64,000 nucleotides of DNA from Streptomyces cyaneogriseus subsp. noncyanogenus (GCF_000931445.1 NZ_CP010849.1:2418001-2482000), one strand, 5' to 3'. Counted from the stretch's first letter, positions 1 through 9,059 are shown. Made by a program: numbers and translations. The notes: generated by a model from the letters alone, not told the origin.

Positions 1-86
1 AGGTGTTCCTGTCCCTCACCGGCCACCGCGCCAGTGCCCCGCAGGACGCCGTGCCCGCCGACGCCCGCGAGGAGGTCGCCGTATGA
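1..86 (+). CDS. ABC transporter ATP-binding protein, 3' end only
   Basis: Only the last 28 codons are in the window, ending in TGA at 84-86. The visible residues begin VFLSLTGHRA. This resembles the end of DrrA/CcmA-type ABC ATPases, where an LExVFLxLTG-like motif lies near the C-terminus. The stop overlaps the start of the next gene (ATG at 83) as an ATGA junction, so the two are translationally coupled. The partner is a DrrB-type permease, which supports the call. The Walker and signature motifs lie outside the window, so the assignment rests on the tail motif and the neighbour. Confidence 0.75.
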   Translation, partial: VFLSLTGHRASAPQDAVPADAREEVAV

Positions 87-889
87 GCGCCGCCACCGTC
101 ACCCCCGACGCCCGGATCCCGCTGCGCGGGCATCTGCGGCACACCGGCGCGCTGGTGCGCCGCAACCTGCTGTGGATACGGCAGGACCCGGAGTCCCTGT
201 TCGACGCCGTGCTGATGCCGATCGTCTTCACGCTGCTGTTCGTGTACGTCTTCGGCGGGTCCATCGGGCAGGCCCTGGGCGGCGGTCAGGACAGTTACGT
301 GCAGTACGTGGTGCCCGGCCTGCTGGCCATGATGAGCCTGACCATGGCCCAGGGGGTCGGCACCGGCTTCAACCAGGACTTCAACTCCGGTGTGATGGAC
401 CGCTTCCGGTCCCTGCCCATCGGGCGCGGCTCCGTGCTGATCGCCAAGATCGTGGTGGAGCTGGCGCGGATGCTGGTCGCGACGGCGATCCTGCTGGCCG
501 TGGGCGTCCTGGTCGGTTTCGACATCACCCACTGGGGCGGTCTGCTGGCCGCCGTGGCCCTGGCGGCGGCGTTCGGCTCCGGCCTGATGTGGGTCTTCCT
601 CACCCTCGGCGTCACCATGAAGAACGTCCAGTCCGTGCAGGCGATGGGCTTCCTGGTGATGATGCCGCTCCAGTTCGGCTCGTCGGTCTTCGCGCCGCCC
701 AGTTCGATGCCGGGCTGGCTGCGGGCCTTCACCGACTACAACCCCGTCTCGGCCCTCGCGGACGCCTCGCGCGGGCTGATGACCGGCGGCCCGGTCGCGC
801 ACGACCTGTGGCTGACGCTCGGCTGGGCGGCCGCGCTCACGGCGGTGATGGCCCCGGTGGCCGTCCACAAGTTCCGCACCAAGAGCTGA
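83..889 (+). CDS. ABC-2 type (DrrB-like) transporter permease
   Basis: A 268-residue integral membrane protein with about six hydrophobic segments, in the ABC-2 membrane family (daunorubicin-resistance DrrB type). A soluble N-terminus of about 30 residues carries LVRRNLLWIRQDPESLFDA, the usual cytoplasmic lead-in before the first membrane helix. The middle has the typical FNQDFNSGVMDRFRSLPI loop. Together with the overlapping ATPase it should form an exporter for a lipophilic substrate such as a drug, lipid or secondary metabolite. The ATG lies inside the stop of the ATPase gene (ATGA). The substrate cannot be read from the sequence. The next gene, a large SARP-type regulator, converges on it with a 16-nt gap. 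Confidence 0.88.
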   Translation: MSAATVTPDARIPLRGHLRHTGALVRRNLLWIRQDPESLFDAVLMPIVFTLLFVYVFGGSIGQALGGGQDSYVQYVVPGLLAMMSLTMAQGVGTGFNQDFNSGVMDRFRSLPIGRGSVLIAKIVVELARMLVATAILLAVGVLVGFDITHWGGLLAAVALAAAFGSGLMWVFLTLGVTMKNVQSVQAMGFLVMMPLQFGSSVFAPPSSMPGWLRAFTDYNPVSALADASRGLMTGGPVAHDLWLTLGWAAALTAVMAPVAVHKFRTKS

Positions 890-905
890 CCGCCCGCCGG
901 CCGGA

Positions 906-3900
906 TCAGACCAGGGCGGCGGCCTCCTCGGGAGAGAGGCCGCCGCCCTCGGCGTACGCGGTCTCGTACGCCGCGTCGCCGAGCGCCTCCCGGACCCGGG
1001 CGACGGCCCGTTCCCGCGAGTCGCGTTCCATGGCGGTGGTGACATGGGCGGGGGGCGTCATCGCGGCGGCGGCTCCCAGGCACCGGGCGGCGTCCCCGGC
1101 CCGGCGCCCGCCGTCCACGCGGGCCAGCGCCATCGCGGCGATCGTCAGATAGGCGGAACGCATCTGCGGGGCGATGGCCGTGGACAACGGGTCGTCGGCC
1201 TGTTCCAGTGCCCTGCGGATCGCCGACAGGGACTCCTCGTGGCGGCCCTCCAGGGTGTCCAGCCAGGCCTCCGAGGCGAGGACGAACGCGTCGAAGATGG
1301 CGAACCGGGCGGTGTCGGACTCCTCGCGCAGCCGCCGCACCTGCTCGCGCGCCTCCCCCGTCCGCCCGGTCATGCTCAGCCGGCCGGCGAGGAAGAGCCG
1401 GGCGGCGGGCAGTGCGCCGTGGTCACCGGTGCGGACCGCCTCCTCGATCACCTCGCGCAGGATGCGCTCGCCCTGTTCCGCCGCGTCCGGATCGCCGGAG
1501 TCCACCAGCGCGCTGCCGCGCCGGGCGCCGAGGACCGCCACCTGGGCGCGGGCGCCCAGACGTTCGGCGTACCGCGCGGCGGCGGCGTAGTCGGCGGCGG
1601 CCCGCAGGTGGTCGCCCCTGCGCTCCAGGGCCTCGGCGCGCGCGGACAGCGCCTCGGCCGTGCCCCAGGCGTCGCCGAGGCGCCGGAAGATCTCCAGCGA
1701 CTCGTCGGCGTCGCGTGCCGCGTCGCCCGCCCAGTCGGCCCGGTTGGCCAGGACGGCGGCGCGCATCTGGAGGCTGCCGGCCAGCTCCCATTCGTAGCCC
1801 GCCGTCGTACGGCAGGTGCGCACGGCCGCGTCCAGGATGAGGCGCAGCCGCTCCAGGTCGCCGGTGAGCATGACGGCGAAGAACCACAGCAGGCCGGGGC
1901 TGCGGCAGGTCTGCGGCAGCCCGGGTTCGTAGGTGTCGGCGATGGTGCGCAGCTTCTCCCGCACCGCCGGGGAGCGCAGCACGTCCGGGTTCTTGTCCAG
2001 GCAGGCGATGTGGGCCAGGTGGACGCCGCGCCGGGCCTCGGCGAGGACCTCGCCGGTCATCGGGGGCGGGGCGGCCGTGCAGCGCTCCCACACCGGCCGC
2101 GCGGGCCGGACCGGCTCGGTGAACGGGTCGGGCCCGAGGGCGGCCACCTCGCCGCACCAGGTGCCGGCCTCGATCCTCAGGTCGCGCATCTGCCAGTACC
2201 AGACCAGGGACAGCGCCAGGCACAGGGCCTCCTGCTCGTCGCGTGCGGCGACGGCGCGGCGCAGGGCGGTGCGGATGTTCTCGTACTCCCGCTCCAGCCG
2301 CTCGATGGCGGCGAGCTGGCCGGGGCCGCGCAGCAGCATGTCGCTGGTGCGGGCAAGTTCGCGGTAGTACGTCAGGTGCGCGCGCTCCGCCTCGCGGCGC
2401 CCGCCGGCCTCGTCGAGCCGCTCGCCGGCGTACTCGGCGACGGTCTCCAGCAGCCGGTAGCGCATCTCGCCGTCCCCGGCGGGCGCGGCGACCACCAGGG
2501 ACTTGTCGACGAGGGAGGCGAGCGCCTCCAGGGCGGCGGGTCCGCACACGGCCTCGGCGGCGGCGAGGTCGCAGCCGCCCGCGAACACCGACAGGCGGCC
2601 CAGGACGTCCCGTTCGTCCTCGTCGAGCAGTTCCCAGGACCAGTCGACGACGGCGCGCAGGGTCTGCTGGCGGGGCAGGAGGGTGCGGCTGCCCGAGGTG
2701 AGCAGGCGGAAGCGGTCGTCGAGCCGGTCGGCGATCTGGCGCGGCGTCATCATGCGCAGGCGCGCGGCGGCCAGTTCGATGGCCAGGGGCAGGCCGTCGA
2801 GGCGGCGGCAGATCTCGGCGCAGGCGCCGGGGTCGTCCTCGACGCGGAAGCCGGGCCGGGCGGCGGCGCCCCGGTCGGCGAGCAGCCGCAGCGCCGCCGG
2901 TTCGGGCAGCGGCTCCACCGGGCGCAGCAGCTCCCCGGGGACGCCGAGGGGCTCGCGGCTGGTGGCCAGGACGGTGAGGTGCGGGCAGCGGGCGAGCAGT
3001 TCCTCGGTGAGGCGGGCGGCCGCCTCGACGACGTGCTCGCAGTTGTCCAGGACGATCAGCATGCGGCGCCGGCCGCAGTGCTCGACGAGGCGGTCGACGG
3101 GGTTGCCCGTCCGGTCGGTGACGGCCCGTATCTCCTCGGCGCCGGCGCCGTACAGCACGGTCTCGCGGGCGCCCACGGCGGTCAGCACGGCCTCGGGGAC
3201 GGCGTCCGGGTCGTCGAGCGGCGCCAGCTCGGCCAGCCACACGCCGTCCCGGGCCGCCTCCCCCGCGGCCTCGGCGGCTTCCTGGGAGAGCCGGGTCTTG
3301 CCGGCTCCGCCCGGTCCGAGCAGGGTGACGAGCCGGGCGGTCGCCAGGTCGTCCCGGATGACCTCGATGTCGGCGTCCCGGCCGACGAAGGAGGTGAGAC
3401 GGGCGCGCAGGTTGCCGCGCGGGCGGCCGGCCCGGGCGGGCGGGGGCGTGGGGCCGGGCGTCGGCGGGGCGGGGGCGTCGGGCCCCTGGAGCAGCTCGCC
3501 GTGGAGCGCGCGCAGCACGGGCCCCGGGTCGGCGCCGAGCCGGTCGGCGAGCAGCCGCCGTACGTCCTCGTAGGCGGCCAGCGCCTCGGCGGTGCGGCCG
3601 GTGTCGCGCAGGGCGCGCAGGCGCAGCGCCTGGAGGGGCTCGTCCAGGGGGTGGGCGTCGCACAGGGCGGTCAGCTCGGGCAGGGCGGCCTCGGCGTCGC
3701 CGAGGGCGAGCGCGGCGGTGTGGCGGGCGCGCAGCGCGTCCAGGCGCCGGGTCTCCCAGCGGGCCGCCTCGGCGATGCGGTCGGGCAGGTCGGCCAGGAC
3801 CGGGTCCCGCCACAGGGCGAGGGCGTCGTCGAGCACCTCGGCCGCCTTGGCGGGGTCGCCGTCGGCCAGGGCGCGCAGGCCCTCGCCGCTCAGCCGCTCG

Positions 3901-4208
3901 AAGCGGTGCAGGTCGACGTCGTCGGTGGCGGCGGCGAGCCGGTAGCCCCCGTCGGCGGAGGCGACCGCGTCGGCGCCGAGCGTCCGGCGCAGCCGCCCGA
4001 CCAGCGCCTGCAACGCCCCCACGGCGTCCGCGGGCGGGGCGCCGTCCCACACCTCCTCCACCAGCCGGGCCGCGGGCACGGTGCGGCCGGGCCGCAGGGC
4101 GAGCACGGTCAGCAGGGCGCGCAGCCGCGCCCCGCCGACCGGGACGGCGGTGCCGTCGGGGCCGACTGCCTGAGTGGTGCCGAGGATGCGGTAGCGCACG
4201 GGGTCCAT
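906..4208 (-). CDS. AfsR/SARP-family transcriptional regulator with NB-ARC-type ATPase and TPR-like region
   Basis: A 1100-residue regulator with the AfsR layout. Residues 1-95 look like an OmpR-type winged helix (starting MDPVRYRILGTTQAVGP). About 100-245 is the bacterial transcriptional activation domain (BTAD). A Pro-rich linker follows, then an NTPase module with Walker A GPGGAGKTRL near residue 297 and Walker B LIVLDNCEHV near 384. The rest (about 640-1080) is Ala/Leu/Arg-rich helical repeat of tetratricopeptide type. Such proteins activate secondary metabolism or stress genes in Streptomyces, binding DNA at direct repeats. The ATG is preceded by CCGGAGAGA, a short-spaced ribosome site. 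No biosynthetic cluster adjoins it, so its targets are unknown. It lacks the small size of pathway-specific SARPs and is more likely pleiotropic. Confidence 0.9.
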   Translation of the reverse strand: MDPVRYRILGTTQAVGPDGTAVPVGGARLRALLTVLALRPGRTVPAARLVEEVWDGAPPADAVGALQALVGRLRRTLGADAVASADGGYRLAAATDDVDLHRFERLSGEGLRALADGDPAKAAEVLDDALALWRDPVLADLPDRIAEAARWETRRLDALRARHTAALALGDAEAALPELTALCDAHPLDEPLQALRLRALRDTGRTAEALAAYEDVRRLLADRLGADPGPVLRALHGELLQGPDAPAPPTPGPTPPPARAGRPRGNLRARLTSFVGRDADIEVIRDDLATARLVTLLGPGGAGKTRLSQEAAEAAGEAARDGVWLAELAPLDDPDAVPEAVLTAVGARETVLYGAGAEEIRAVTDRTGNPVDRLVEHCGRRRMLIVLDNCEHVVEAAARLTEELLARCPHLTVLATSREPLGVPGELLRPVEPLPEPAALRLLADRGAAARPGFRVEDDPGACAEICRRLDGLPLAIELAAARLRMMTPRQIADRLDDRFRLLTSGSRTLLPRQQTLRAVVDWSWELLDEDERDVLGRLSVFAGGCDLAAAEAVCGPAALEALASLVDKSLVVAAPAGDGEMRYRLLETVAEYAGERLDEAGGRREAERAHLTYYRELARTSDMLLRGPGQLAAIERLEREYENIRTALRRAVAARDEQEALCLALSLVWYWQMRDLRIEAGTWCGEVAALGPDPFTEPVRPARPVWERCTAAPPPMTGEVLAEARRGVHLAHIACLDKNPDVLRSPAVREKLRTIADTYEPGLPQTCRSPGLLWFFAVMLTGDLERLRLILDAAVRTCRTTAGYEWELAGSLQMRAAVLANRADWAGDAARDADESLEIFRRLGDAWGTAEALSARAEALERRGDHLRAAADYAAAARYAERLGARAQVAVLGARRGSALVDSGDPDAAEQGERILREVIEEAVRTGDHGALPAARLFLAGRLSMTGRTGEAREQVRRLREESDTARFAIFDAFVLASEAWLDTLEGRHEESLSAIRRALEQADDPLSTAIAPQMRSAYLTIAAMALARVDGGRRAGDAARCLGAAAAMTPPAHVTTAMERDSRERAVARVREALGDAAYETAYAEGGGLSPEEAAALV

Positions 4209-4450
4209 TCTCTCCGGTGACGCGAAAGCCGGTCATCGGGTTTCCCCGGCGCGGCGGCGGGGCGGGGACGCCGCCGCGCCGGACGGGCCTCCCGGCCGGG
4301 TGCGCCCCCCGCCGCACGGCGGCCCGGGGCCCGGGCCCCGGCTCCCGTCCCGCCCCGTCTCATCCGGAACCGTCGACCCGCCCCGAGACGTTTCCCCCTC
4401 GCGCCCGGTACGGTCGGGCGGCCACCGCGTGTCGAGCCCCAGGGAGCCCC

Positions 4451-5248
4451 ATGACCACCGCCACCACCCGCCACGGCGAGCGGCGCATCAGCCCCGTCTT
4501 CGTCGGGATCCTGGCCGTCGCGGCGGTCACCGGCTGGGCCGCCTGGACCGGGTTCGCCGAGCAGCCGGGCCTGGCGGTGTTCCTGTTCGTGACGGCCGCG
4601 TGGGTCGTCTCCCTGTGCCTGCACGAGTACGCGCACGCGCGCACCGCCCTGCACGGCGGCGACATCTCGGTCGGCGCGAAGGGCTACCTGACGCTGAACC
4701 CGCTGAAGTACACGCACGCGCTGCTGAGCATCGTGCTGCCGGTGATCTTCGTGATCATGGGCGGCATCGGCCTGCCGGGCGGTGCCGTGTTCATCGAGCG
4801 CGGGCGCATCCCGGGCCGCTGGCGGCACAGCCTGGTCTCCGCGGCGGGCCCGCTGACGAACGTGCTGTTCGCCGTGGTGTGCACCGCCCCGTTCTGGCTG
4901 GACGCGCTGGACGGCGTGCCGCACGACTTCCGGCTGGCGCTGGCCTTCCTCGCGCTGCTCCAGGTCACGGCGGCGATCTTGAACTTCCTGCCGGTGCCGG
5001 GCCTGGACGGCTACGGGGTGATCGAGCCCTGGCTGTCGTACGGCGTGCGGCGCCAGCTCGAGCCGTTCGCGCCGTTCGGGCTGCTGCTGGTGTTCGCGCT
5101 GCTGTGGGTGCCGTCGCTGAACAGCGCGTTCTTCGACGTGATCGACACCGTGCTGCGCGCCCTCGGGATCAGCGACTTCGACGCGTACTGCGGCTTCGAG
5201 CTGTACCGCTTCTGGCAGACCGACGAGATCTGCTCGGCCGGCCCGTGA
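4451..5248 (+). CDS. M50-family (site-2 protease-like) membrane metalloprotease
   Basis: A 265-residue polytopic membrane protein. The zinc motif HEYAH (HExxH) is at about residues 58-62 in a membrane segment. The third ligand region NFLPVPGLDGYG, with Asp near 186, matches the second conserved motif of site-2 protease/M50 peptidases. These enzymes cut peptide bonds in or near the membrane, for example during anti-sigma factor release, and some family members have unknown substrates. I chose the ATG at 4451 because the SD-like AGGGAG lies 4 nt upstream; the open frame runs further back but without a ribosome site. A possible -10 TACGGT lies in the upstream gap. No sigma/anti-sigma pair adjoins, so the substrate is unknown. 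Confidence 0.85.
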   Translation: MTTATTRHGERRISPVFVGILAVAAVTGWAAWTGFAEQPGLAVFLFVTAAWVVSLCLHEYAHARTALHGGDISVGAKGYLTLNPLKYTHALLSIVLPVIFVIMGGIGLPGGAVFIERGRIPGRWRHSLVSAAGPLTNVLFAVVCTAPFWLDALDGVPHDFRLALAFLALLQVTAAILNFLPVPGLDGYGVIEPWLSYGVRRQLEPFAPFGLLLVFALLWVPSLNSAFFDVIDTVLRALGISDFDAYCGFELYRFWQTDEICSAGP

Positions 5249-5263
5249 CCGGCGGCCGGGCGG

Positions 5264-5455
5264 TCAGCCCGCGGCCGAGGTGGAGCGGCGGGTGTCCCGG
5301 CCGCGCTTGACGTAGTACCAGCACATGTTGGACGACACGCCCATCAGCAGCACCCACACCACGCCCATCAGCACGCTGCCCTGCACGAACGAGACGACGG
5401 CGGCGGTGAGGGCGAGCACGCAGACGACCAGGGCGTAGAGGGCGAGGCGGGGCAT
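5264..5455 (-). CDS. Small two-helix membrane protein of unknown function
   Basis: A 63-residue protein with two hydrophobic segments (ALYALVVCVLALTAAVVSFV, and VLMGVVWVLLMGVSSNMCWY) and a basic C-terminal tail KRGRDTRRS. The start at 5455 has AGGAG about 10 nt upstream; a longer open frame to 5521 lacks this. It converges on the M50 protease gene with a 15-nt gap and lies downstream of the F420 reductase gene on the same strand. I do not recognise a named family. Topology suggests both ends on the same side of the membrane. Confidence 0.7.
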   Translation of the reverse strand: MPRLALYALVVCVLALTAAVVSFVQGSVLMGVVWVLLMGVSSNMCWYYVKRGRDTRRSTSAAG

Positions 5456-5517
5456 GAGGTCGGCTCCTGTCGGGGGACACGGTGGCACTGTTGCGTCCAC
5501 CAGTGTCCCCCATCGCC

Positions 5518-6234
5518 TCATACGTCCGTGACGCGGAGCCCGGCGTGTGCCTTGTAGCGGCGGTTGACGGAGATCAGGTTGGCCACCAGCGACTCGACCT
5601 GGTGGGCGTTGCGCAGCCGCCCGGCGAAGATGCCGCGCATGCCGGGGATGCGCCCGGCGAGCGCCTGCACGATCTCCACGTCGGCCCGCACCTCGCCCAG
5701 CACCATGACGTCGGTGTCGATCTCCTCGATCTCCGGGTCCTGGAGCAGCACGGCGGACAGGTGGTGGAAGGCGGCGGTGACCCGGCTGTCCGGCAGCAGG
5801 GCGGCGGCCTGCTCGGCGGCGCTGCCCTCCTCCGGCTTCAGGGCGTAGGCGCCCTTCTTGTCGAAGCCGAGCGGGTTGACGCAGTCGACGACGAGCTTGC
5901 CCGCGAGTTCCTCGCGCAGCGACCGGAGCGTCTCGCCGTGTCCCTCCCAGGGCACGGCGACGATCACGATGTCGCTGCGGCGGGCGGTCTCGGCGTTGTC
6001 GGCGCCCTCGACGCCGTTGCCGAGCTCCGCGGCGGCGGCCCGCGCGCGGTCGGCGGCCCGCGAGCCGATGATCACCTTCTGGCCGGCCCTGGCGAGCCGG
6101 TAGGCCAGGCCCTTGCCCTGCGGCCCGGTTCCGCCGAGCACGCCGACGACCAGTCCGGAGACGTCGGGCAGGTCCCAGGGGTCCTTGGCGGGGGCCTTCT
6201 GCGCGCCCTGTGCTGCACTGTCGGTAGAGGTCAT
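5518..6234 (-). CDS. npdG: NADPH-dependent F420 reductase (F420H2:NADP+ oxidoreductase)
   Basis: A 238-residue protein of the F420-dependent NADP oxidoreductase family, which moves hydride between reduced coenzyme F420 and NADP+ in the cytoplasm. A polar N-terminal extension of about 28 residues precedes the Rossmann strand and its dinucleotide loop GVLGGTGPQGKGLAYRLARA. The NADP phosphate-binding arginine region IIGSRAADRARAAAAELG follows, and DIVIVAVPWEGH and VDCVNPLGFDKKGAYAL match the family core. Actinobacteria use F420H2 in secondary metabolism and redox defence. The gene starts with ATG, has its own intergenic region, and no F420 biosynthesis gene is adjacent. Length agrees with family members of 210-240 residues. 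Confidence 0.9.
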   Translation of the reverse strand: MTSTDSAAQGAQKAPAKDPWDLPDVSGLVVGVLGGTGPQGKGLAYRLARAGQKVIIGSRAADRARAAAAELGNGVEGADNAETARRSDIVIVAVPWEGHGETLRSLREELAGKLVVDCVNPLGFDKKGAYALKPEEGSAAEQAAALLPDSRVTAAFHHLSAVLLQDPEIEEIDTDVMVLGEVRADVEIVQALAGRIPGMRGIFAGRLRNAHQVESLVANLISVNRRYKAHAGLRVTDV

Positions 6235-6398
6235 GGGCCGACTCTACGTGCGCCCCGCCGCGCCCACCGGATCAGGTGCCGGCACCCGTCTCCCCCCGCG
6301 CCCGCGCCTCCGTACCGGGCGCCGGATCCCGTGCCCGGTACGGGCGAATCGGCGGCGAACCCCGTACCGCGCGGAGCCGGCTGCGGCAGGATGCGCCC

Positions 6399-7001
6399 AT
6401 GGACGCCGTACGGGTCGCGCTGCTGCGCGACGTACTCGCCGGGACCGAGTGGCTGGGGGCCACCCGCAGGTTCGCGGGGGCGCTGCGCGGATCGGTCGTC
6501 TCGCACGGGGGCGGGCTGCTGCTGGTGGGCACGCCGGAGTACGAGCCGTGGCACCTGGCCGCCCACCTCGTGGACGAGGCGGCCTGGTCGGGGACGCCGG
6601 AGCTGGCCCCGACCCTGGTACGCCACGACGCGCGCCCCGCGGACCCGCCGCATCTGGCGGTCGGGCTGGGGCGGCTGGCCGCGGCCAGGCGCGGTGAGAC
6701 GCTGCTGGTGGTGGCGCCGCACGACCCGGACCCGCCCCTTCTCGAACGGGTGCGCGACGCCCGGCGGGCCGGGGCGACGGTCCTGGCCCTCGGCACCGGG
6801 GCGGGCGACCTGGCCGCCATGGCGCACGAGGAGCTGGCCGTCCCGCAGGGGGCCGAGCTGGACCTGGACACCGTGCAGCACCTGGTCAGCGCCGCGGCGG
6901 GCGAGAACGCGCTGCGCCCGCCCCGGGGGCGGCGGCGCCTGCGGGACCGTCTGTCCCGGCTGGCGGACCAGCTCACGGCACCGCCGCCGGGGCACTGGTA
7001 G
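6399..7001 (+). CDS. Conserved hypothetical protein with Rossmann-like pattern
   Basis: A 200-residue cytoplasmic protein of unknown function. It has alternating hydrophobic strands and helices (GGGLLLVGTPEYEPWHLAAH, GETLLVVAPHDPD, GATVLALGTGAGDLAAM) that suggest an alpha/beta fold, possibly related to SIS-type sugar-phosphate-binding domains; I cannot establish this from motifs. It ends in an Arg-rich helix. A possible -10 hexamer CAGGAT lies 6 nt before the ATG, with no ribosome site, as in leaderless genes. It lies between the F420 reductase (divergent) and a small conserved gene on the opposite strand. Confidence 0.75.
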   Translation: MDAVRVALLRDVLAGTEWLGATRRFAGALRGSVVSHGGGLLLVGTPEYEPWHLAAHLVDEAAWSGTPELAPTLVRHDARPADPPHLAVGLGRLAAARRGETLLVVAPHDPDPPLLERVRDARRAGATVLALGTGAGDLAAMAHEELAVPQGAELDLDTVQHLVSAAAGENALRPPRGRRRLRDRLSRLADQLTAPPPGHW

Positions 7002-7035
7002 GGGCGGCGAGGCGGCCGTCCCCGCGGCGGGAGGC

Positions 7036-7266
7036 TCAGTCGTCGTCCGAGCGGGCCGCGGGGGCGTCGTGCCAGCGGGGGTCGTTCTCCCACTGGAGAT
7101 TGCGCTCCCGCGCGGTCTGCATCGCGTGCTCGGCCTCCGCGCGGGAGGCGTACGGTCCGAAGCGGTCCTTGCCCGGGCACTCGGGCCCCTCCTCGACCTT
7201 CCTGTGCTCCAGGCAGTAGTACCACTCGCCCGGTTTTCCGGCCGTGCGCTTCTTGAACAGGGCCAT
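7036..7266 (-). CDS. Small conserved protein of unknown function
   Basis: A 76-residue soluble protein with two Cys ([19 protein letters not shown]), a motif [20 protein letters not shown] that resembles the helix of SPOR-like small domains, and an acidic C-terminus. The start at 7266 is fixed by an AAGGAG ribosome site 6 nt upstream; upstream in-frame starts lack one. It is divergent from the methionine aminopeptidase gene, so both promoters share the roughly 60-bp gap at 7267-7324. The function is not known to me. Confidence 0.78.
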   Translation of the reverse strand: MALFKKRTAGKPGEWYYCLEHRKVEEGPECPGKDRFGPYASRAEAEHAMQTARERNLQWENDPRWHDAPAARSDDD

Positions 7267-7311
7267 CAGCGGCTCCTTTCGCCGGGGACATGGTCTCGTA
7301 TGCCCGCTGGT

Positions 7312-7317
7312 TAGACT
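7312..7317 (+). promoter_or_regulatory. -10 box of a probable leaderless map promoter
   Basis: TAGACT fits the TAnnnT pattern and is followed by exactly 7 nt before the map ATG at 7325, and no ribosome site lies between. Transcription would begin at or next to the start codon. Leaderless mRNAs are common in Streptomyces. No clear -35 box is visible. Confidence 0.6.
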
Positions 7318-7324
7318 CGCTGAC

Positions 7325-8182
7325 ATGTCTGGCCAGTCGCTGCTCGTACCAGGGGAGCTGTCTCCCACCCGTTCCGTACCCGGAAACATCCGCCGCCCCG
7401 AGTACGTCGGCAAGCCGGCGCCCACGCCGTACACCGGCCCCGAGGTGCAGACGCCCGAGACGATCGAGGCGATGCGCCGGGCCGGGCGGATCGCGGCGCG
7501 GGCGATGGCGGAAGCCGCCAAGCACATCGCGCCCGGGGTGACGACGGACGAGCTGGACCGGGTCGCCCACGAGTACATGTGCGACCACGGCGCCTACCCC
7601 TCCACGCTGGGCTACCGCGGCTTCCCCAAGTCGCTGTGCACCTCGGTCAACGAGGTGATCTGCCACGGCATCCCGGACTCCACGGTTCTGCGCGACGGCG
7701 ACATCGTCAACCTCGACGTGACGGCGTACATCGGCGGCGTGCACGGCGACAACAACGCGACCTATCTGGTCGGCGAGGTGGACGAGGAGAGCCGTCTGCT
7801 GGTCGAGCGGACCCGCGAGGCGCTCGACCGGGCCATCAAGGCGGTCAAGCCGGGCCGCCAGATCAACATCATCGGCCGGGTCATCGAGTCCTACGCCAAG
7901 CGCTTCGGGTACGGCGTCGTGCGGGACTTCACCGGGCACGGGATCAACAGCTCGTTCCACTCGGGCCTGATCGTCCCGCACTACGACAGCCCGCACGCGA
8001 CGACGGTGATCCGGCCCGGGATGACGTTCACGATCGAGCCGATGCTGACGCTGGGCACGCACGAGTACGACATGTGGGACGACGGCTGGACCGTCGTGAC
8101 CAAGGACCGCAAGCGGACCGCCCAGTTCGAGCACACGCTGGTGGTGACGGAGACCGGGGCGGAGATCCTCACCCTGCCGTAG
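7325..8182 (+). CDS. map: Type I methionine aminopeptidase
   Basis: A 285-residue enzyme that removes the N-terminal methionine from nascent proteins. The metal ligands of the pita-bread fold are all visible: Asp in [11 protein letters not shown], Asp in HGDNNATYL, His in [13 protein letters not shown], Glu in [11 protein letters not shown] and Glu in AQFEHTLVV. The roughly 40-residue N-terminal extension before the catalytic domain is typical of the longer actinobacterial type (MapB-like). Actinomycetes usually have more than one map gene, so this may be the second copy, not the one in the ribosomal operon. The ATG at 7325 is preceded by a leaderless-type -10. A hairpin follows the stop. Confidence 0.95.
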   Translation: MSGQSLLVPGELSPTRSVPGNIRRPEYVGKPAPTPYTGPEVQTPETIEAMRRAGRIAARAMAEAAKHIAPGVTTDELDRVAHEYMCDHGAYPSTLGYRGFPKSLCTSVNEVICHGIPDSTVLRDGDIVNLDVTAYIGGVHGDNNATYLVGEVDEESRLLVERTREALDRAIKAVKPGRQINIIGRVIESYAKRFGYGVVRDFTGHGINSSFHSGLIVPHYDSPHATTVIRPGMTFTIEPMLTLGTHEYDMWDDGWTVVTKDRKRTAQFEHTLVVTETGAEILTLP

Positions 8183-8205
8183 GGGCGCCTGCCGCGGGGC
8201 GCCCC

Positions 8206-8233
8206 GCGCCTGCCCGGTGCGCCGGGCAAGCGC
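8206..8233. terminator. Hairpin between convergent map and phzF-like genes
   Basis: The stem is GCGC-CT-GCCCGG, loop TGCG, CCGGGC-AA-GCGC (outer arms 8206-8209 and 8230-8233). There is no U-tract, as is common for Streptomyces terminators. It sits in the convergent gap and could act in both directions. Confidence 0.55.
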
Positions 8234-8256
8234 GGTCCGGGGCGCCGCCCGGTCCG

Positions 8257-8907
8257 TCACCGCTCCAGCAGCACCCGCCCGCCGAGCTCCACCCAGCCGT
8301 CCGGCTGCGGCGCGGTCAGGAGCTGTGAGCCCGCGCCCTGGGTGATGTTGAGCGCGCGGCCCAGGCGGTCGGTCAGCAGCAGGGCCGCCGCCCCCGTCGC
8401 CTCGTCCTCGTCGATGCCGTCGTCCCGGCCCGGGAAGCCGCGGGCGCGGATCCGGCCGGCCGGCTCGTCCTCCCACGCCCAGGCATAGACCCACTCCCCC
8501 GCCCCGGGCGGCGGCACCGGCAGGTCGTCGACCTCGGCGGCGGTGGCGTACTGGCGCAGGGTGCGCGGCGGGGCCCACTCCGGACGGGCCTCGATCCAGC
8601 AGAACTCCCCGTCCTGCCGGGCGCCCACCACCCCGGCGGGCGTGACGACTTCCGGCACGTCGAGCAGCCAGGCCGCGCCCACGCACGGGTGGCCGGCGAA
8701 GGGCAGGCGCAGGGTGGGGGTGTAGATGTCGATGACGCCGCGCTCGGGGTCGTCCACGAACACCGTCTCGCTGAACCCGAGCCGGGCGGCGAACGCCTGG
8801 CGTTCCGCCCGTCCCGGCAGCACCGATCCGTCGCGTACGACGCCGAGCCGGTTGCCGTATCCGCCGTGGGGCGCGCAGAAGACGCGCAGGACGTCGTAGT
8901 CGTTCAC
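8257..8907 (-). CDS. PhzF family isomerase-like protein
   Basis: A 216-residue protein of the PhzF/diaminopimelate epimerase-like fold. The N-terminal half begins VNDYDVLRVFCAPHGGYGNR and contains TLRLPFAGHPCVGAAWLL, the family's conserved FAGHPT-like motif. The C-terminal half ends with ATGAAALLLTDRLGRALNI and ITQGAGSQL, matching the family's glycine-rich substrate loop. Members isomerise small acids; only some act in phenazine synthesis, and no phenazine genes are near. It is shorter than the usual 260-290 residues. I chose the GTG at 8907 because TTGAAT lies 6 nt upstream, as for a leaderless start, and no ribosome site is present. The start is less certain than the family. Confidence 0.8.
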   Translation of the reverse strand: MNDYDVLRVFCAPHGGYGNRLGVVRDGSVLPGRAERQAFAARLGFSETVFVDDPERGVIDIYTPTLRLPFAGHPCVGAAWLLDVPEVVTPAGVVGARQDGEFCWIEARPEWAPPRTLRQYATAAEVDDLPVPPPGAGEWVYAWAWEDEPAGRIRARGFPGRDDGIDEDEATGAAALLLTDRLGRALNITQGAGSQLLTAPQPDGWVELGGRVLLER

Positions 8908-8913
8908 GGAGGC

Positions 8914-8919
8914 ATTCAA
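8914..8919 (-). promoter_or_regulatory. -10 candidate for a leaderless phzF-like transcript
   Basis: On the minus strand TTGAAT is followed by 6 nt and then the GTG at 8907. This supports the chosen start. No -35 element is clear. Confidence 0.4.
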
Positions 8920-9020
8920 GCACCGCGCGGGCGGCCCGGTTCCGGCGGCGGGCGGGGGCCGCCGGATCACGGTGTGGCCGCGGTACCCGGACCGGGCGAC
9001 CGAACCCGCCTGCGCACCGG

Positions 9021-9026
9021 TAGGGT
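9021..9026 (+). promoter_or_regulatory. -10 box upstream of the lipoprotein gene
   Basis: TAGGGT matches the Streptomyces housekeeping -10 pattern TAnnnT and lies 33 nt before the ATG at 9060. An extended purine-rich ribosome site (GGAAGGTGAAGGGA) lies between. This gene is therefore leadered, unlike map and phzF. Confidence 0.5.
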
Positions 9027-9059
9027 TCGCCTCCGGAAAGGGGAAGGTGAAGGGACCTG

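Noticed and set aside
1044..4220. A 1058-codon plus-strand open frame opposite the SARP regulator
   Set aside because: Antisense shadow of a GC-rich gene; Gly/Gln/Val-rich with no domain, while the minus strand has clear HTH, BTAD and Walker motifs.
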